64,000 nt of DNA from Sulfitobacter brevis (GCF_900112755.1 NZ_FOMW01000001.1:62001-126000); one strand, 5' to 3'; shown: positions 34,270-43,965, counted from the stretch's first letter. Program-made: numbers and translations. Notes: generated from the sequence alone by a model not told the origin.

Positions 34270-35700
34270 TTAGGCCGGCGTGTCGTCGCGGTCCCAATCA
34301 CCGTGAAAATTCCCCGCCTTATCGGTCCGCCGAAAGCCATGCGCGCCAAAGAAATCGCGTTGCGCCTGGATGAGGTTTGCAGTGCCCCGCGCCGTGCGCA
34401 TCGTGTCATACCACGCAAGCGAAGCGCTTAGCGCAGGCATCGGAGCGCCCTGCGCTACACCAGCACCCAGCACGCGGCGCAAGGCGGGAATTGCCTCGTC
34501 CAACCGCCCGCGCAGCGAGGGCGCGAGAATAAGATGATCGGCTGGCAATTCAGCGCGGAACGCCGCGACAAAATCACCCAAGAGCGCCGAGCGGATGATA
34601 CAACCAGCCCGCCATATCTCGCAGATACGCGCCATATCCAGCGCCCAACCGAACTCGGCAGATGCGGCCCACAGCAGGCGAAAGCCTTGCGCATGGGCGA
34701 TGATGCGCCCCGCCAGCAAAGCCATTTCCAGATCTTCTGCCGAAACTACTGCGGCGTCTTGCCTGCCTGAAGGCAGCAACGGCTCTGCCATCACTCGGGT
34801 GTCTTTTTCCGAGGACCAGCCACGCGCGCCGACCGCAGCCTCGATTGCACTGGCGGATTGGCCGAGCTTCAGCGCTTCGATAACTGTCCAGCGGCCTGTG
34901 CCTTTCTGGCCCGCCTGATCGAAGATCACTTCGACGGTCGGCAGTCCCGTAGCGGCATCGGTTTTGGCAAGCACCGCCGCCGTGACCTCAACCAAGTAAG
35001 AGGCGAGCGGCCCGTCTTGCCACTGGGCAAACTGCGCGCCGATTTGCGGCGCAGGCAACCCCAACACATCGCGCTGGTACCCGTAAACCTCAGCAATCAG
35101 CTGCATATCCGCGTATTCAATACCGTTGTGCACGGTCTTTACGAAATGCCCCGCACCATCCGGTCCCAGATGCGCCACGCAAGGATCGCCCTCGAACCGC
35201 GCGGCAATGGCCTCGACCATCGGGCGCAGGTGCTGCCAAGAATGATCACTGCCGCCGACCATCATCGACGGGCCGTGCCGCGCGCCCTCCGCACCGCCGG
35301 AAACGCCCATGCCGACGAAGTGGATCCCCGTTCCCTCCATCGCGGCGGAGCGTCTGCGGGTATCGTTAAAATCAGCATTGCCGCCGTCGATCAGGGTATC
35401 GCCATCATCGAGCAAGGGGGTGATGGCATCGATCATCGCATCAATCGGCGCGCCGGAAGGGATCATGAACAGGATATTGCGGGGCCGTGTTATCGCATCG
35501 ACAAAGGCCTCAAGGGTTTCTGCACCGGTCAAACGGTCCGCCAACGGCCCTGCGCTCTCGATGAAAGGGGCCACCCAATCGGCCTCGCGGTTGCACACCG
35601 CCACCGAGAACCCGCTCTCGGCAAAGTTGAGCGCGAGCGCCGCCCCCATCGTACCTAAACCGTACACCCCGATATCGGCCCCGTTGCGCGTTTCTGTCAT
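34270..35700 (-). CDS. gnd: 6-phosphogluconate dehydrogenase (decarboxylating)
   Basis: 476 residues. The NADP motif is GVYGLGTMGAALALNF, and the substrate-site motifs include FVGMGVSGGAEGARHGPSMM and HNGIEYADMQLIAE. Full-length family member of the oxidative pentose phosphate pathway. The ATG at 35700 (MTETRNGADIGVYG) has GAGGGATC upstream; an in-frame extension is rejected. A NUDIX gene is divergently transcribed 145 bases away. Confidence 0.95.
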   Translation of the reverse strand: MTETRNGADIGVYGLGTMGAALALNFAESGFSVAVCNREADWVAPFIESAGPLADRLTGAETLEAFVDAITRPRNILFMIPSGAPIDAMIDAITPLLDDGDTLIDGGNADFNDTRRRSAAMEGTGIHFVGMGVSGGAEGARHGPSMMVGGSDHSWQHLRPMVEAIAARFEGDPCVAHLGPDGAGHFVKTVHNGIEYADMQLIAEVYGYQRDVLGLPAPQIGAQFAQWQDGPLASYLVEVTAAVLAKTDAATGLPTVEVIFDQAGQKGTGRWTVIEALKLGQSASAIEAAVGARGWSSEKDTRVMAEPLLPSGRQDAAVVSAEDLEMALLAGRIIAHAQGFRLLWAASAEFGWALDMARICEIWRAGCIIRSALLGDFVAAFRAELPADHLILAPSLRGRLDEAIPALRRVLGAGVAQGAPMPALSASLAWYDTMRTARGTANLIQAQRDFFGAHGFRRTDKAGNFHGDWDRDDTPA

Positions 35701-35844
35701 CGTCGGTGATCCCTCTTTTGCACGGTGCAAATGTGGGGCGCAGCCCGCCAAAGCGCAAGTAACAGTTAAAGGATTGATTTTCCCCTTAAAATTGTGCTAT
35801 GTTTGGAGGATAATAATAAACAAACCCGATTGAGCAGCCCCGAT

Positions 35845-36309
35845 ATGAGTATGATGCACCCGATCAAACGTGCATGGTCCGATGTGATCATGCCCCTCTT
35901 CAAGCGCCCGAAGCAAATTCAGGTCGCTGCCCTGTGCTATCGCGATACGGAGGACGGCAAACGTGTGTTGCTGATCACCAGCCGCGACACCGGACGCTGG
36001 ATCGTGCCCAAAGGGTGGCCGATTGACGGGCTGGATGGTCCGGGTGCGGCCTTGCAGGAAGCGTGGGAAGAAGCGGGCGTCACCGAGGCCGATATCGAGA
36101 GCGCCCCGATGGGCATTTACGAATATGACAAGCGCCTGACCGAAGGTCTGACCGTGCCTGTGCGCGCGCAGGTCTATCTGACCCGTGTACGCGATCTAAG
36201 CACCGAATACCCCGAAGCCAGCGAGCGCAAGCGCGCGTGGTTCAGCCCCAAGGAAGCCTCCACTCTGGTGGACGAGCCGGACCTTAAGGCAATCTTATAC
36301 GCTCTCTGA
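35845..36309 (+). CDS. NUDIX hydrolase, diphosphoinositol-polyphosphate type
   Basis: 154 residues. WIVPKGWPIDGLDGPGAALQ and AWEEAGVTEAD correspond to the Nudix box; the REL of the consensus is QEA here, and the Glu of GX5E is replaced, so the box deviates at two positions, though EE-G remains. Members of this kind (PKGWP-type) resemble Ap4A or diphosphoinositol phosphate hydrolases. Start uncertain: MSMMHPIK at 35845 is used, with the frame open a further 17 codons upstream and a GGAGG at 35806 not well spaced for it. Confidence 0.8.
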   Translation: MSMMHPIKRAWSDVIMPLFKRPKQIQVAALCYRDTEDGKRVLLITSRDTGRWIVPKGWPIDGLDGPGAALQEAWEEAGVTEADIESAPMGIYEYDKRLTEGLTVPVRAQVYLTRVRDLSTEYPEASERKRAWFSPKEASTLVDEPDLKAILYAL

Positions 36310-36342
36310 GCGCCTATCTCGCCTTCCTGACTTCATGCTTTT

Positions 36343-36373
36343 AAGCCCGGTGGCCCGCGCCTCTGGGCTTTTT
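36343..36373 (+). terminator. Rho-independent terminator of the NUDIX gene
   Basis: AAGCCC, 16-base loop that can fold further, GGGCTT, then TTT. Lies 34 bases after the NUDIX stop at 36309. Confidence 0.7.
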
Positions 36374-36531
36374 CGTGTGTGAAAACCGCTTTTGTGGGGG
36401 TTGCGCCGCAGTGAAACTGTTTTATATGCGCTCACTTGCGTGTTGGGCCGCCTTGTGGCACCTCACAGACGCTTAAAGATGCTGTTCGGGGGGCTCGGGC
36501 AGAACCGTTTGCCGAAGGAACCGAACCAAAC

Positions 36532-38010
36532 ATGGGACATAAACCCCAAGGCAGCCAGTGGAAGTCACTGGACACCGATCTTCACCGTATTTCCCAAGTA
36601 GAACTGGCCACGGCCTATGTGTCGCGCCCGATGGTCGGCATGGGGCTGGCGCTGATCTTTATGATGATCGCAGGCGCGATTGCCGCGATGATCTTCGGGC
36701 TGGCACCTTCGGGTTTTGTGGTGATCGCGGCAACGGTTTTCGGTGCTTATATGGCGGTCAATATCGGCGCCAATGACGTGGCCAACAACATGGGGCCGGC
36801 GGTCGGGGCCAAAGCATTGACTATGGGCGGCGCGATTGTCATTGCCGCGATCTGCGAAAGTGCGGGGGCCTTGCTGGCAGGTGGCGATGTGGTTTCGACG
36901 ATCTCCAAGGGGATTATCGACCCTGCCACCATCGCCGACACAGACGTCTTTGTCTGGGCAATGATGGCGGCGCTGGTCTCTGCCGCGCTCTGGGTCAATT
37001 TGGCCACATGGGTCGGCGCACCGGTCTCGACAACTCATGCGGTTGTGGGTGGTGTCATGGGTGCTGGCATCGCGGCCGCAGGGCTCTCGGCAGTGAACTG
37101 GAATTCGATGGGGCTGATCGCGGCCAGCTGGGTGATCTCACCGGTGCTCGGCGGCGCAATTGCCGCGGCGTTTCTGGCCTTCATCAAGGCACGTATCCTT
37201 TATCAAGAAGACAAAGTCGCCGCCGCGCGCACATGGGTGCCGGTGCTGGTGGCGATCATGGCAGCGGTCTTTGCTGCCTATCTGGCCTTGAAAGGCCTCA
37301 AGAAAGTTATCGACATCAATACCACCAGCGCGCTGGTGATCGGTGTTGTTTCCGGGCTGGTCGTCTATGCCATTTCTGCCCCGCTGGTGCGGCGCGCCTC
37401 GGTTGGCATGGAAAACCGCAACAAATCGGTCAAGGCGCTGTTTGGTCTGCCCTTGGTGTTCTCCGCAGCACTGCTCAGCTTTGCTCACGGGGCAAATGAT
37501 GTGGCCAATGCCGTCGGTCCGTTGGCCGCGATTGTCCATGCGACGCAATACGGCGCTTCTGGCGTCGAGGTTTCGATCCCGACTTGGGTGATGGTCATCG
37601 GGGCATTCGGCATTTCATTTGGCTTGTTCCTGTTCGGCCCGCGCCTGATCCGGATGGTGGGCAGCCAGATCACCAAGCTTAACCCGATGCGGGCCTATTG
37701 TGTGGCATTGTCAGCGGCGATCACCGTGATCGTGGCAAGCTGGCTTGGCCTGCCGGTCAGCTCGACCCATATCGCCGTGGGCGGGGTTTTCGGTGTCGGG
37801 TTTTACCGTGAATGGCATATGGAACGCCGCCTGCGCCAACCTTCTGAGCGCGGTATCGTCAAGCGTATCGCCCCCGAAGAACGGCGGCGGCGCAAATTGG
37901 TGCGGCGGTCGCACTTTATGACCATCGTGGCCGCTTGGGTAATCACCGTCCCCGCTGCTGCAACGATGTCGGCGGTGGTGTTCTACGCGCTGAATGCCCT
38001 TGCAGGCTAA
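36532..38010 (+). CDS. Inorganic phosphate transporter, PiT family
   Basis: 492 residues with about ten membrane helices. Both PiT family signatures are intact: AVNIGANDVANNMGPAVGA in the first half and LSFAHGANDVANAVGPLAA in the second. They form the Pi/H+ symporter core. The N-terminus (MGHKPQGSQWKSLD) is a cytosolic extension before the first helix. AAGGAA precedes the ATG. No pap/phoU gene is adjacent, so control is not visible. Confidence 0.95.
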   Translation: MGHKPQGSQWKSLDTDLHRISQVELATAYVSRPMVGMGLALIFMMIAGAIAAMIFGLAPSGFVVIAATVFGAYMAVNIGANDVANNMGPAVGAKALTMGGAIVIAAICESAGALLAGGDVVSTISKGIIDPATIADTDVFVWAMMAALVSAALWVNLATWVGAPVSTTHAVVGGVMGAGIAAAGLSAVNWNSMGLIAASWVISPVLGGAIAAAFLAFIKARILYQEDKVAAARTWVPVLVAIMAAVFAAYLALKGLKKVIDINTTSALVIGVVSGLVVYAISAPLVRRASVGMENRNKSVKALFGLPLVFSAALLSFAHGANDVANAVGPLAAIVHATQYGASGVEVSIPTWVMVIGAFGISFGLFLFGPRLIRMVGSQITKLNPMRAYCVALSAAITVIVASWLGLPVSSTHIAVGGVFGVGFYREWHMERRLRQPSERGIVKRIAPEERRRRKLVRRSHFMTIVAAWVITVPAAATMSAVVFYALNALAG

Positions 38011-38036
38011 GGCTAAGGCGAGCGTCTGTGGATAGG

Positions 38037-39047
38037 TTAGCCTATCTCGCGACGTAGGGCGGCGGCGGGAAGGTTGGGCAGCCCCTCGCCCGCCAATTCG
38101 GCAGATTGCAGCACATCATAGACCATAGCCGTCACCGGGACCGCACGACCGAGGTCAGCAGCCATCCGCAAGACCTGCCCCTGCAGCGCATCAATGTCGG
38201 TCGGACGACCGGCCATCAAAGCGTGTGACATGGAAGAACGGGCCTGTGCGTCCATCTCCAACATCGACGCAGCCACCCGCCGGAATACTGCCGTCGGCAG
38301 CCTTAGAAGGGCCGGAACCGCCCAGATCGGTGCAGACGTGGTCGAGACCACCGGAATGCCCTTGGCGCGCAAAACGCCGAGCGCTTCAGCCCATTGATCG
38401 GCCATCAGGCGGCGCCATGCAGGCTGTGCCAGTTGCTCTTGCAAAGTCAGCCCGCTCAGCGCGTTGAGCGCGTTGTTGAGGTTGACCAGAAACTTGCCCC
38501 AAAGCACGGCGGCGATCTCTGGCGTCTCGTCTACCTTCAGGTGCGGCACAGTCAACGTATCGCCAAGCCCGCCCGCGCCCGTTGCGATAACCAGATCACC
38601 GCCGGTCGCGCGGTGAAAGCACCCCTGCCCCAAGGGGATCACATTGAACGGTACCATGCCGCCGCGGATATCGTGATCCGGCAGGATACGCGCGAGGGTT
38701 TCAGCATTTGTGATCGCGTTTTGCAGGCTAATAATGATGGCATTTGCAGGGGCCAAAGCGGCAATAGTGCGTCCGATGGCGGCGGTATCGCCCGATTGAA
38801 CCGTGACCAAGACAATGTCAGCCGTCGACAGAATGGTCGGGTCGGCAGTCAGGTGGATTTCGTCCGGGTTGATCTGCTGCGCCATGCCGGAAAAGTCGGT
38901 CAGGGTCAGGCCGTGGGCGCGGATTTCCTGCGCCATGCGCGGGCGCATGAGCAGGCTGACACGGTGCCCCCCTGCCGCCAGCAACCCGCCGACAAAGCAG
39001 CCGATCGCGCCTGCCCCTGCAACAACGATGTGGGGATTATTTTCCAA
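38037..39047 (-). CDS. Ketopantoate reductase-family protein (PanE/ApbA)
   Basis: About 336 residues. The Rossmann motif [20 protein letters not shown] starts the protein, and the C-terminal half has [17 protein letters not shown], as in PanE. It may act as 2-dehydropantoate 2-reductase or on another 2-keto acid; family members are often misassigned. I use a TTG at 39047 that puts the Rossmann motif at the expected position. An ATG at 39077 would add ten residues. It overlaps the argF stop by 11 bases. Confidence 0.8.
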   Translation of the reverse strand: MENNPHIVVAGAGAIGCFVGGLLAAGGHRVSLLMRPRMAQEIRAHGLTLTDFSGMAQQINPDEIHLTADPTILSTADIVLVTVQSGDTAAIGRTIAALAPANAIIISLQNAITNAETLARILPDHDIRGGMVPFNVIPLGQGCFHRATGGDLVIATGAGGLGDTLTVPHLKVDETPEIAAVLWGKFLVNLNNALNALSGLTLQEQLAQPAWRRLMADQWAEALGVLRAKGIPVVSTTSAPIWAVPALLRLPTAVFRRVAASMLEMDAQARSSMSHALMAGRPTDIDALQGQVLRMAADLGRAVPVTAMVYDVLQSAELAGEGLPNLPAAALRREIG

Positions 39048-39942
39048 GGCACCAGCGCATGATCGATTTTTGCGCATGCAGACGGTTTTCGGCCTCGTCA
39101 AAGATCACCGAGTTCGGGCCATCCATGACCTCGCTGGTGGCCTCGTCGTCGCGGTGCGCGGGCAGACAGTGCATAAACAAAGCTTCGGGTTTGGCCGCAC
39201 TCATTAGCTCGGTATTAACCTGATAGCCGCGCAGCTGGTTGTGACGCCGTTCGCGGGCCGATTGCGGATCATGCATCGACACCCATGTATCGGTGACCAC
39301 GAGATCCGCGCCCTGCACCGCTTTGAAGGGGTCGCGCTCGGTTGTGTAAAGCCCGTCGAGGGCGGCTTCGGGGTCTAGCGGCGTCGGGCCGGTGAAGATC
39401 AGTTCAAAATCAAACTGTTTGGCGGCATGAGCAAAGCTGGCAAAGACGTTGTTACCGTCGCCAGACCAGACCACCTTGCGGCCTTTGATCGGGCCTGCGT
39501 GTTCCTCGAAGGTCATGATATCGGCCATGATCTGGCAAGGGTGGGTGCGGTTGGTCAGCCCGTTGATCACCGGCACAGAGGCGTATTCGGCCATGTCGAG
39601 CAAGGTCTGCTCTTCAAAGGTGCGGATCATAATCAGATCGACATACCGGCTGAGTACGCGGGCGGTATCGGCGATGGTTTCGCCGTGGCCGAGTTGCATA
39701 TCGGTGCCCGACAGCACCATCGTCTGCCCGCCCATCTGGCGCACACCGACATCAAAGGAGATGCGGGTCCGGGTCGAGGGTTTCTCGAAGATCAGCGCAA
39801 CCATGTGGTTTTTCAGCGGTTGGTCATCGTCCGGTGCGCCCTTGGGGCGGCCTGCGCGGGCGTTCTTCATCGCGATGCTTTGGTCGATGATCGCACGCAG
39901 GTCTTCAGGTGCGGTTTGGTGAATGTCGAGGAAATGGGTCAT
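39037..39942 (-). CDS. argF: Ornithine carbamoyltransferase
   Basis: 301 residues, forming citrulline from ornithine and carbamoyl phosphate in arginine synthesis. Carbamoyl phosphate-binding motif STRTR ([12 protein letters not shown]), HPCQ ([10 protein letters not shown]) and the ornithine-site [12 protein letters not shown] are all present. Start ATGACCCATTTCCTC with GAGACGACTT upstream. It follows argD on the minus strand, with 74 bases between them occupied by a GC-rich repeat copy. Confidence 0.97.
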   Translation of the reverse strand: MTHFLDIHQTAPEDLRAIIDQSIAMKNARAGRPKGAPDDDQPLKNHMVALIFEKPSTRTRISFDVGVRQMGGQTMVLSGTDMQLGHGETIADTARVLSRYVDLIMIRTFEEQTLLDMAEYASVPVINGLTNRTHPCQIMADIMTFEEHAGPIKGRKVVWSGDGNNVFASFAHAAKQFDFELIFTGPTPLDPEAALDGLYTTERDPFKAVQGADLVVTDTWVSMHDPQSARERRHNQLRGYQVNTELMSAAKPEALFMHCLPAHRDDEATSEVMDGPNSVIFDEAENRLHAQKSIMRWCLGK

Positions 39943-39961
39943 AAGTCGTCTCAGTTTTGCG

Positions 39962-40015
39962 AGCGCCGGGGGCTGTCTGCCCCCGGACCCCGAGGATATT
40001 TTTGGCCAGAAAGAG
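39962..40015. repeat. GC-rich intergenic element, copy 4
   Basis: Plus strand reads CGCCGGGGGCTGTCTGCCCC, then CGGACCCCGAGGATATTTTT, then GGCCAGAAAGAGC. The GGGGGC-x-GCCCCCGGACCCC core and the TTTTTGGCCAGAA tail match a pattern I recognise from many Rhodobacteraceae genomes. It occupies the argD-argF gap. Confidence 0.7.
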
Positions 40016-40016
40016 C

Positions 40017-41189
40017 TTAGGTCAATGAGGCCGCGGCGGCATCCAGGCGCGAGATCGCCTGCGATATCTCGTCGTCGGTGATGGTGAGCGGAGGCAACAG
40101 ACGGATGACGTTGTCGGCTGCGGGGACGGTGAGGATTTCTTGGGCATAGCCGGCAGCGACCACATCACTGTTAAGAGCTTTGCATTTGAGGCCGAGCATC
40201 AGGCCCGCGCCACGCACTTCTTCAAAAACATTCGGATGGGCGGCAATCAGCCCTTCGAGTTTTTGGCGCATCAGGCCGGATTTGCGGTTCACCTCGGCGA
40301 GAAATTCCGGTGTGGCGATGATATCCATCACGGCGCAGCCGACAGCGCAGCCTAAAGGGTTGCCCCCGTAGGTAGAGCCATGGGTGCCTGCGGTCATGCC
40401 GGAGGCGGCCTCTTCGGTGGCCAGAACGGCACCGAGGGGGAAGCCGCCGCCGATGCCTTTGGCGACCATCATGATGTCAGGTGTCACGCCTGCCCATTCG
40501 TGGGCAAAGAGTTTTCCGGTACGGCCAACGCCGCATTGCACTTCGTCGAGGATCAGCAGCAGCCCGTGTTCGTCGCACAGATCGCGCAGGCCTTTGAGGC
40601 ATTGATCCGGCAGCGGGCGGATGCCGCCCTCGCCTTGCACGGGTTCGATCAGGATGGCACCGACGGTAGGCTCGGCCGCCGCTTTGGCCAGCGCCTCATG
40701 GTCGCCGAACTCGAGGTGGATGAAACCGGGCAGCAGCGGGCCGAAGCCTTTGGTCATCTTTTCAGAACCTGCCGCGGCGATGCCTGCGGAGGAGCGGCCA
40801 TGGAAGGAGCCGGAGAAGGTGATGATATCGGTACGCTCGGGCTGGCCTTTGTCATAGAAGAATTTACGTGCCATTTTAACCGCCAGTTCGCAGGCCTCGG
40901 TGCCGGAGTTGGTAAAGAACACGGTATCGGCAAAGCTGTGCTCGACCAGGCGATCGGCCAGCGCCTGCTGGTTGGGGATCCCGTAGAGGTTGGAGGTATG
41001 CCACAGCATATTGGCCTGATCGGTCAGCGCCTTGACCAGCGCCGGATGCGCATGGCCCAGAGAGTTCACCGCAATACCGGCACCGAGATCGATGAAACGG
41101 CGGCCATCCGCCTCGATCATCCAAGCGCCCTCGCCTTTGACAAAGCTGAGCGGGGCACGGTTATAGGTCGGCAATACTGTTGGGATCAT
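40017..41189 (-). CDS. argD: Acetylornithine aminotransferase
   Basis: 390 residues, PLP-dependent transaminase of arginine (and lysine) synthesis. The PLP-lysine lies in [14 protein letters not shown] and the dipeptide motif is [29 protein letters not shown] binds phosphate. The ATG at 41189 ([16 protein letters not shown]) is the family start; GGACG precedes it. The in-frame extension upstream is rejected. The 424 bases upstream include a predicted small RNA on the other strand. Confidence 0.95.
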   Translation of the reverse strand: MIPTVLPTYNRAPLSFVKGEGAWMIEADGRRFIDLGAGIAVNSLGHAHPALVKALTDQANMLWHTSNLYGIPNQQALADRLVEHSFADTVFFTNSGTEACELAVKMARKFFYDKGQPERTDIITFSGSFHGRSSAGIAAAGSEKMTKGFGPLLPGFIHLEFGDHEALAKAAAEPTVGAILIEPVQGEGGIRPLPDQCLKGLRDLCDEHGLLLILDEVQCGVGRTGKLFAHEWAGVTPDIMMVAKGIGGGFPLGAVLATEEAASGMTAGTHGSTYGGNPLGCAVGCAVMDIIATPEFLAEVNRKSGLMRQKLEGLIAAHPNVFEEVRGAGLMLGLKCKALNSDVVAAGYAQEILTVPAADNVIRLLPPLTITDDEISQAISRLDAAAASLT

Positions 41190-41435
41190 CGTGATCGTCC
41201 TATCGTCTGGGGGCAGCACCAAATTGCTGTCGAGGCAACTGAAATGCCACAAAGCCATGGTGTTTGCGCAGGGTCAATGGGGGTTTGTTGCTCTGCTGCG
41301 GCGGTGCAGCAAATAGATCGCCCTCCTAAAAGGGCGGCGCGGGACGGCTTAGCGGGGCTGTCGTCGCAGGTATGTGGCGCGTTTGATCATGGCGGATGCA
41401 TAGGCAACAAGGGCGCGCACAGTCAAAGGAAAAAT
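41190..41435. other. Intergenic region upstream of argD
   Basis: Part of a 424-base divergent gap between argD and gcrA. It must contain the argD promoter. I do not see an ArgR-type box or a gene. The remaining part holds the predicted RNA. Confidence 0.35.
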
Positions 41436-41466
41436 TTGCACAGCACCCCAATGCCCCTATATAGGG
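41436..41466 (+). promoter_or_regulatory. Sigma-70-type promoter with a 12-bp palindrome at the -10 region
   Basis: TTGCAC at 41436-41441, 16-base spacer, TATATA at 41458-41463. The -10 box is embedded in a perfect palindrome CCCTATATAGGG at 41455-41466. Expected start of transcription about 41470. It lies upstream of the predicted RNA and gcrA. Confidence 0.55.
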
Positions 41467-41469
41467 CAG

Positions 41470-41602
41470 GCCTGATGGCACCACCGCACGTCCCTTTGGA
41501 CCGTGCTGCGTGCTTCCCTGCTTGCGCCTGCCGCCCGAGCGGGTAAAATGGGTGCTGAATTCTGACAAAGCGGTCCGGGCAACGTGGGCCGCTTTTTAAC
41601 TG
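41470..41602 (+). ncRNA. Predicted small RNA ending in a terminator before gcrA
   Basis: About 130 bases from a predicted promoter to a rho-independent terminator. The terminator (41568-41597) is AAAGCGGTCC, ten-base loop, GGGCCGCTTT with one G-T pair, then TTT; it ends 16 bases before the gcrA ATG. Within the span is a hairpin GCACG/CGTGC with an inner TCC/GGA stem (41486-41506). It could be a free-standing RNA or a gcrA leader with attenuation. It does not match SRP, tmRNA, 6S or SAM riboswitch cores that I can recall. Confidence 0.5.
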
Positions 41603-41613
41603 GGGAACCCCAT

Positions 41614-42204
41614 ATGTCGTGGACCGATGACCGTGTAGAGACCCTCAAAAAGATGTGGGGGGAAGGCCAGTCTGCCAGCCAGATCGCGAAAGAGCTGGGC
41701 GGCGTTACGCGCAATGCGGTGATTGGCAAGGTCCACCGGTTGGGCCTGTCCAACCGCGCGGCGACCGGCGCACCGGCACCCGCCGGAAAGCCCGACGCCA
41801 AACCCAAGCCCGAAGTTGCAGCGGAGACCAAGCCCAAGGCCGCAGCCAAGCCAAAGGCTACAACCCCAGAGCCCGAGCCTGAAGTAGAGGTCGAAGCCGC
41901 GCCTCGCCCGGTTTTGCCAATGCGCAAACAGATCATCCCTGCCGGTCAGCCGCTGCCACCGCAGCCCTCGGCCAACGAGATCAGCCCCGAGGCTTTGGCC
42001 AAGGTCAGCGAAATCGAGAAGAAGGCCAAGAAGATCGGCCTGATGGAATTGACCGAGCGGACCTGCAAATGGCCCGTGGGTGATCCCGCGACGGATGATT
42101 TCTGGTTCTGCGGTTTGCCGGTCCAACAGGGCAAGCCTTACTGCGAGGCCCACGTCGGCGTGGCGTTCCAGCCGATGAGCGCGCGGCGCGACCGCCGCCG
42201 CTGA
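41614..42204 (+). CDS. gcrA: GcrA cell cycle regulator family protein
   Basis: 196 residues. The DNA-binding N-terminus, MSWTDDRVETLKKMWGEGQ and then SQIAKELGGVTRNAVIGKVH, is the GcrA signature. A Pro/Ala/Lys-rich linker follows, and a conserved C-terminal domain contains CKWPVGDP, DFWFCGLP and PYCEAH. GcrA binds sigma-70 RNA polymerase and methylated GANTC promoters to time the cell cycle. Start at the conserved MSW; upstream there is a terminator and predicted RNA. A 9-bp hairpin follows the stop. Confidence 0.95.
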   Translation: MSWTDDRVETLKKMWGEGQSASQIAKELGGVTRNAVIGKVHRLGLSNRAATGAPAPAGKPDAKPKPEVAAETKPKAAAKPKATTPEPEPEVEVEAAPRPVLPMRKQIIPAGQPLPPQPSANEISPEALAKVSEIEKKAKKIGLMELTERTCKWPVGDPATDDFWFCGLPVQQGKPYCEAHVGVAFQPMSARRDRRR

Positions 42205-42224
42205 TCGAGCGCAAAATCTAAAAC

Positions 42225-42254
42225 CACCGGCCCGCCAATGCGCAGGGGCCGGTG
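42225..42254 (+). terminator. Hairpin after gcrA
   Basis: CACCGGCCC / GGGCCGGTG, 12-base loop, starting 21 bases after the gcrA stop. No T run follows, so it may only be a 3'-end stabiliser or a weak terminator. Confidence 0.5.
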
Positions 42255-42348
42255 CCGCCTGCCCCGCCAGATGCCCACAGAGTGAGTTGCATTGGCCTGC
42301 GCCGCATGGTCTTTGAAGACAAATCTTGTCACCTAAGGCCGTTATCCC

Positions 42349-43965
42349 ATGACCGATACGATCCGCGCCGCCGACGCGCTTGCCCGCAGGCTCTATGATG
42401 CAGGATGCCGCACGGCGTTTGGTATGCCCGGTGGCGAAGTCCTGACGGTGATTGACGCGCTTGAGACAGCGGGTATCCGGTTCATCCTCGCTAAACATGA
42501 AAACGCTGCCGGATTTATCGCCGAAGGGGTGCACCACCGTGACCGCGCCCCGGCGATCCTTGTTGGCACCATCGGGCCGGGCACGCTGAATTGTGTGAAC
42601 ACTGTCGCCAACGCGTTACAGGATCAGGTGCCGTTGATCGTGCTCTCTGGCTGCATGGATGCAGATGACGCGGCGCGCTATACCCATCAGGTGATTGACC
42701 AGCAATCGGTGTTTCGCCCCATCACCAAGGCCAGTTTCACCCTGACTGCAGGGGCGGCCCATACAATCGCCGATAAAGCCGTGGCGATTGCAACCGAAGG
42801 GCGCATGGGGCCGGTGCATATCGACGTGCCCATTGGTGTGGCCGATGCGCGGATACCGTCCCTCGCCCCGCATCACTGTGTCCCTGCCAGTGCTGCGATC
42901 CCTGTTGGCGAGGATTTTTTGCTTGCCCGTGAGTGGCTTGAGGCGGCAACACGCCCCGTCATGCTGGTCGGTGTCGATGCCTTGAACCATGACGCAGCTC
43001 AGGCCGTGCTGGAGTTTGCCGAGGACCATAATGTGCCGGTCCTCACCACCTACAAAGCCAAAGGGGTGATCCCCGAGGATCATGCGCTGTCGCTCGGCGG
43101 AGCGGGGCTGTCGCCGCTTGCCGACACCCACCTCGTGCCGTTTGTGCAATCCGCCGATCTGATCCTCTGCGTTGGCTATGACCCGATTGAAATGCGCCCC
43201 GGCTGGCGCGATGTATGGACGCCCGCGAGCCACCGCGTGATCGACATCACCGCCGTGCCCAACCACCATTACATGCATCAGTCCACGCTGAACTTCGTCA
43301 CCGATTGCGCCGCTACCCTGCGCGCGCTCAGCGAAGGGTTGGATGTGCAGGACACATGGGCAGGCGGCGAGATCTACCAGCTCAAGGCCGACCTCGCTGC
43401 TGCCTTCCCCAGCGACGACGCATGGGGGCCTGCTGCGGTGATCGACACTTGCCGCAAGACCGTGCCGCGCGACGCGCTCGCCTCGGCCGATAGCGGGGCG
43501 CACCGGATTTTGCTCAGCCAGATGTGGGAATGCTACGCGCCGCGTGATCTGATGCAATCGTCGGCGCTCTGCACCATGGGCTGTGCCGTGCCGCTGGCGA
43601 TCGGGGCCAAGCTGGCCTCCCCCGAACGGGTGGTCTTGTCCTTTTCCGGGGATGCCGGATTTCTGATGGTCGCGGGCGAGCTTGCGACCGCAGCCGAGTT
43701 GAACCTCGCGCCGGTCTTTGTGGTCTTCGTCGATGCCTCGCTCGCGTTGATCGAGAAAAAGCAGCGCGAGCGGCAGATGCCGGATCACGGGGTTAATTTC
43801 GCCCAGCATAATTTCGCGGCGATGGGCGTGGCCTTTGGCGGCGCTGGCGTGACGGTGCGCAACCGCGCCGAGTTGGAAACCGCCCTGCGCGATGCCATGG
43901 TCGCCCCGACTTTTACCGTTATTGCAGCAATCATCGACAGGGGGTCCTATGACGGACGCATCTAG
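42349..43965 (+). CDS. Thiamine diphosphate-dependent enzyme, acetolactate synthase-like
   Basis: 538 residues. The activating Glu is in AKHENAAGFIAEGVH, and the ThDP-binding region is SFSGDAGFLMVAGELATAAE, then VFVDASLALIEKKQ; the Asn of the usual motif is Asp here. The family includes acetolactate synthase, oxalyl-CoA decarboxylase and 2-hydroxyacyl-CoA lyase. The immediately following CaiB-type CoA-transferase gene overlaps by 17 bases and points to an acyl-CoA substrate. I do not call it ilvB, since the small subunit gene and leader are absent. Reaction not determined. Confidence 0.8.
   Translation: MTDTIRAADALARRLYDAGCRTAFGMPGGEVLTVIDALETAGIRFILAKHENAAGFIAEGVHHRDRAPAILVGTIGPGTLNCVNTVANALQDQVPLIVLSGCMDADDAARYTHQVIDQQSVFRPITKASFTLTAGAAHTIADKAVAIATEGRMGPVHIDVPIGVADARIPSLAPHHCVPASAAIPVGEDFLLAREWLEAATRPVMLVGVDALNHDAAQAVLEFAEDHNVPVLTTYKAKGVIPEDHALSLGGAGLSPLADTHLVPFVQSADLILCVGYDPIEMRPGWRDVWTPASHRVIDITAVPNHHYMHQSTLNFVTDCAATLRALSEGLDVQDTWAGGEIYQLKADLAAAFPSDDAWGPAAVIDTCRKTVPRDALASADSGAHRILLSQMWECYAPRDLMQSSALCTMGCAVPLAIGAKLASPERVVLSFSGDAGFLMVAGELATAAELNLAPVFVVFVDASLALIEKKQRERQMPDHGVNFAQHNFAAMGVAFGGAGVTVRNRAELETALRDAMVAPTFTVIAAIIDRGSYDGRI

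Noticed and set aside
41470..41602. SRP RNA, 6S RNA, tmRNA or SAM riboswitch at the predicted RNA
   Set aside because: The conserved GGAA tetraloop and AGCAG bulge of SRP RNA, the long 6S rod, tmRNA ends and SAM aptamer cores are not recognisable in either strand.
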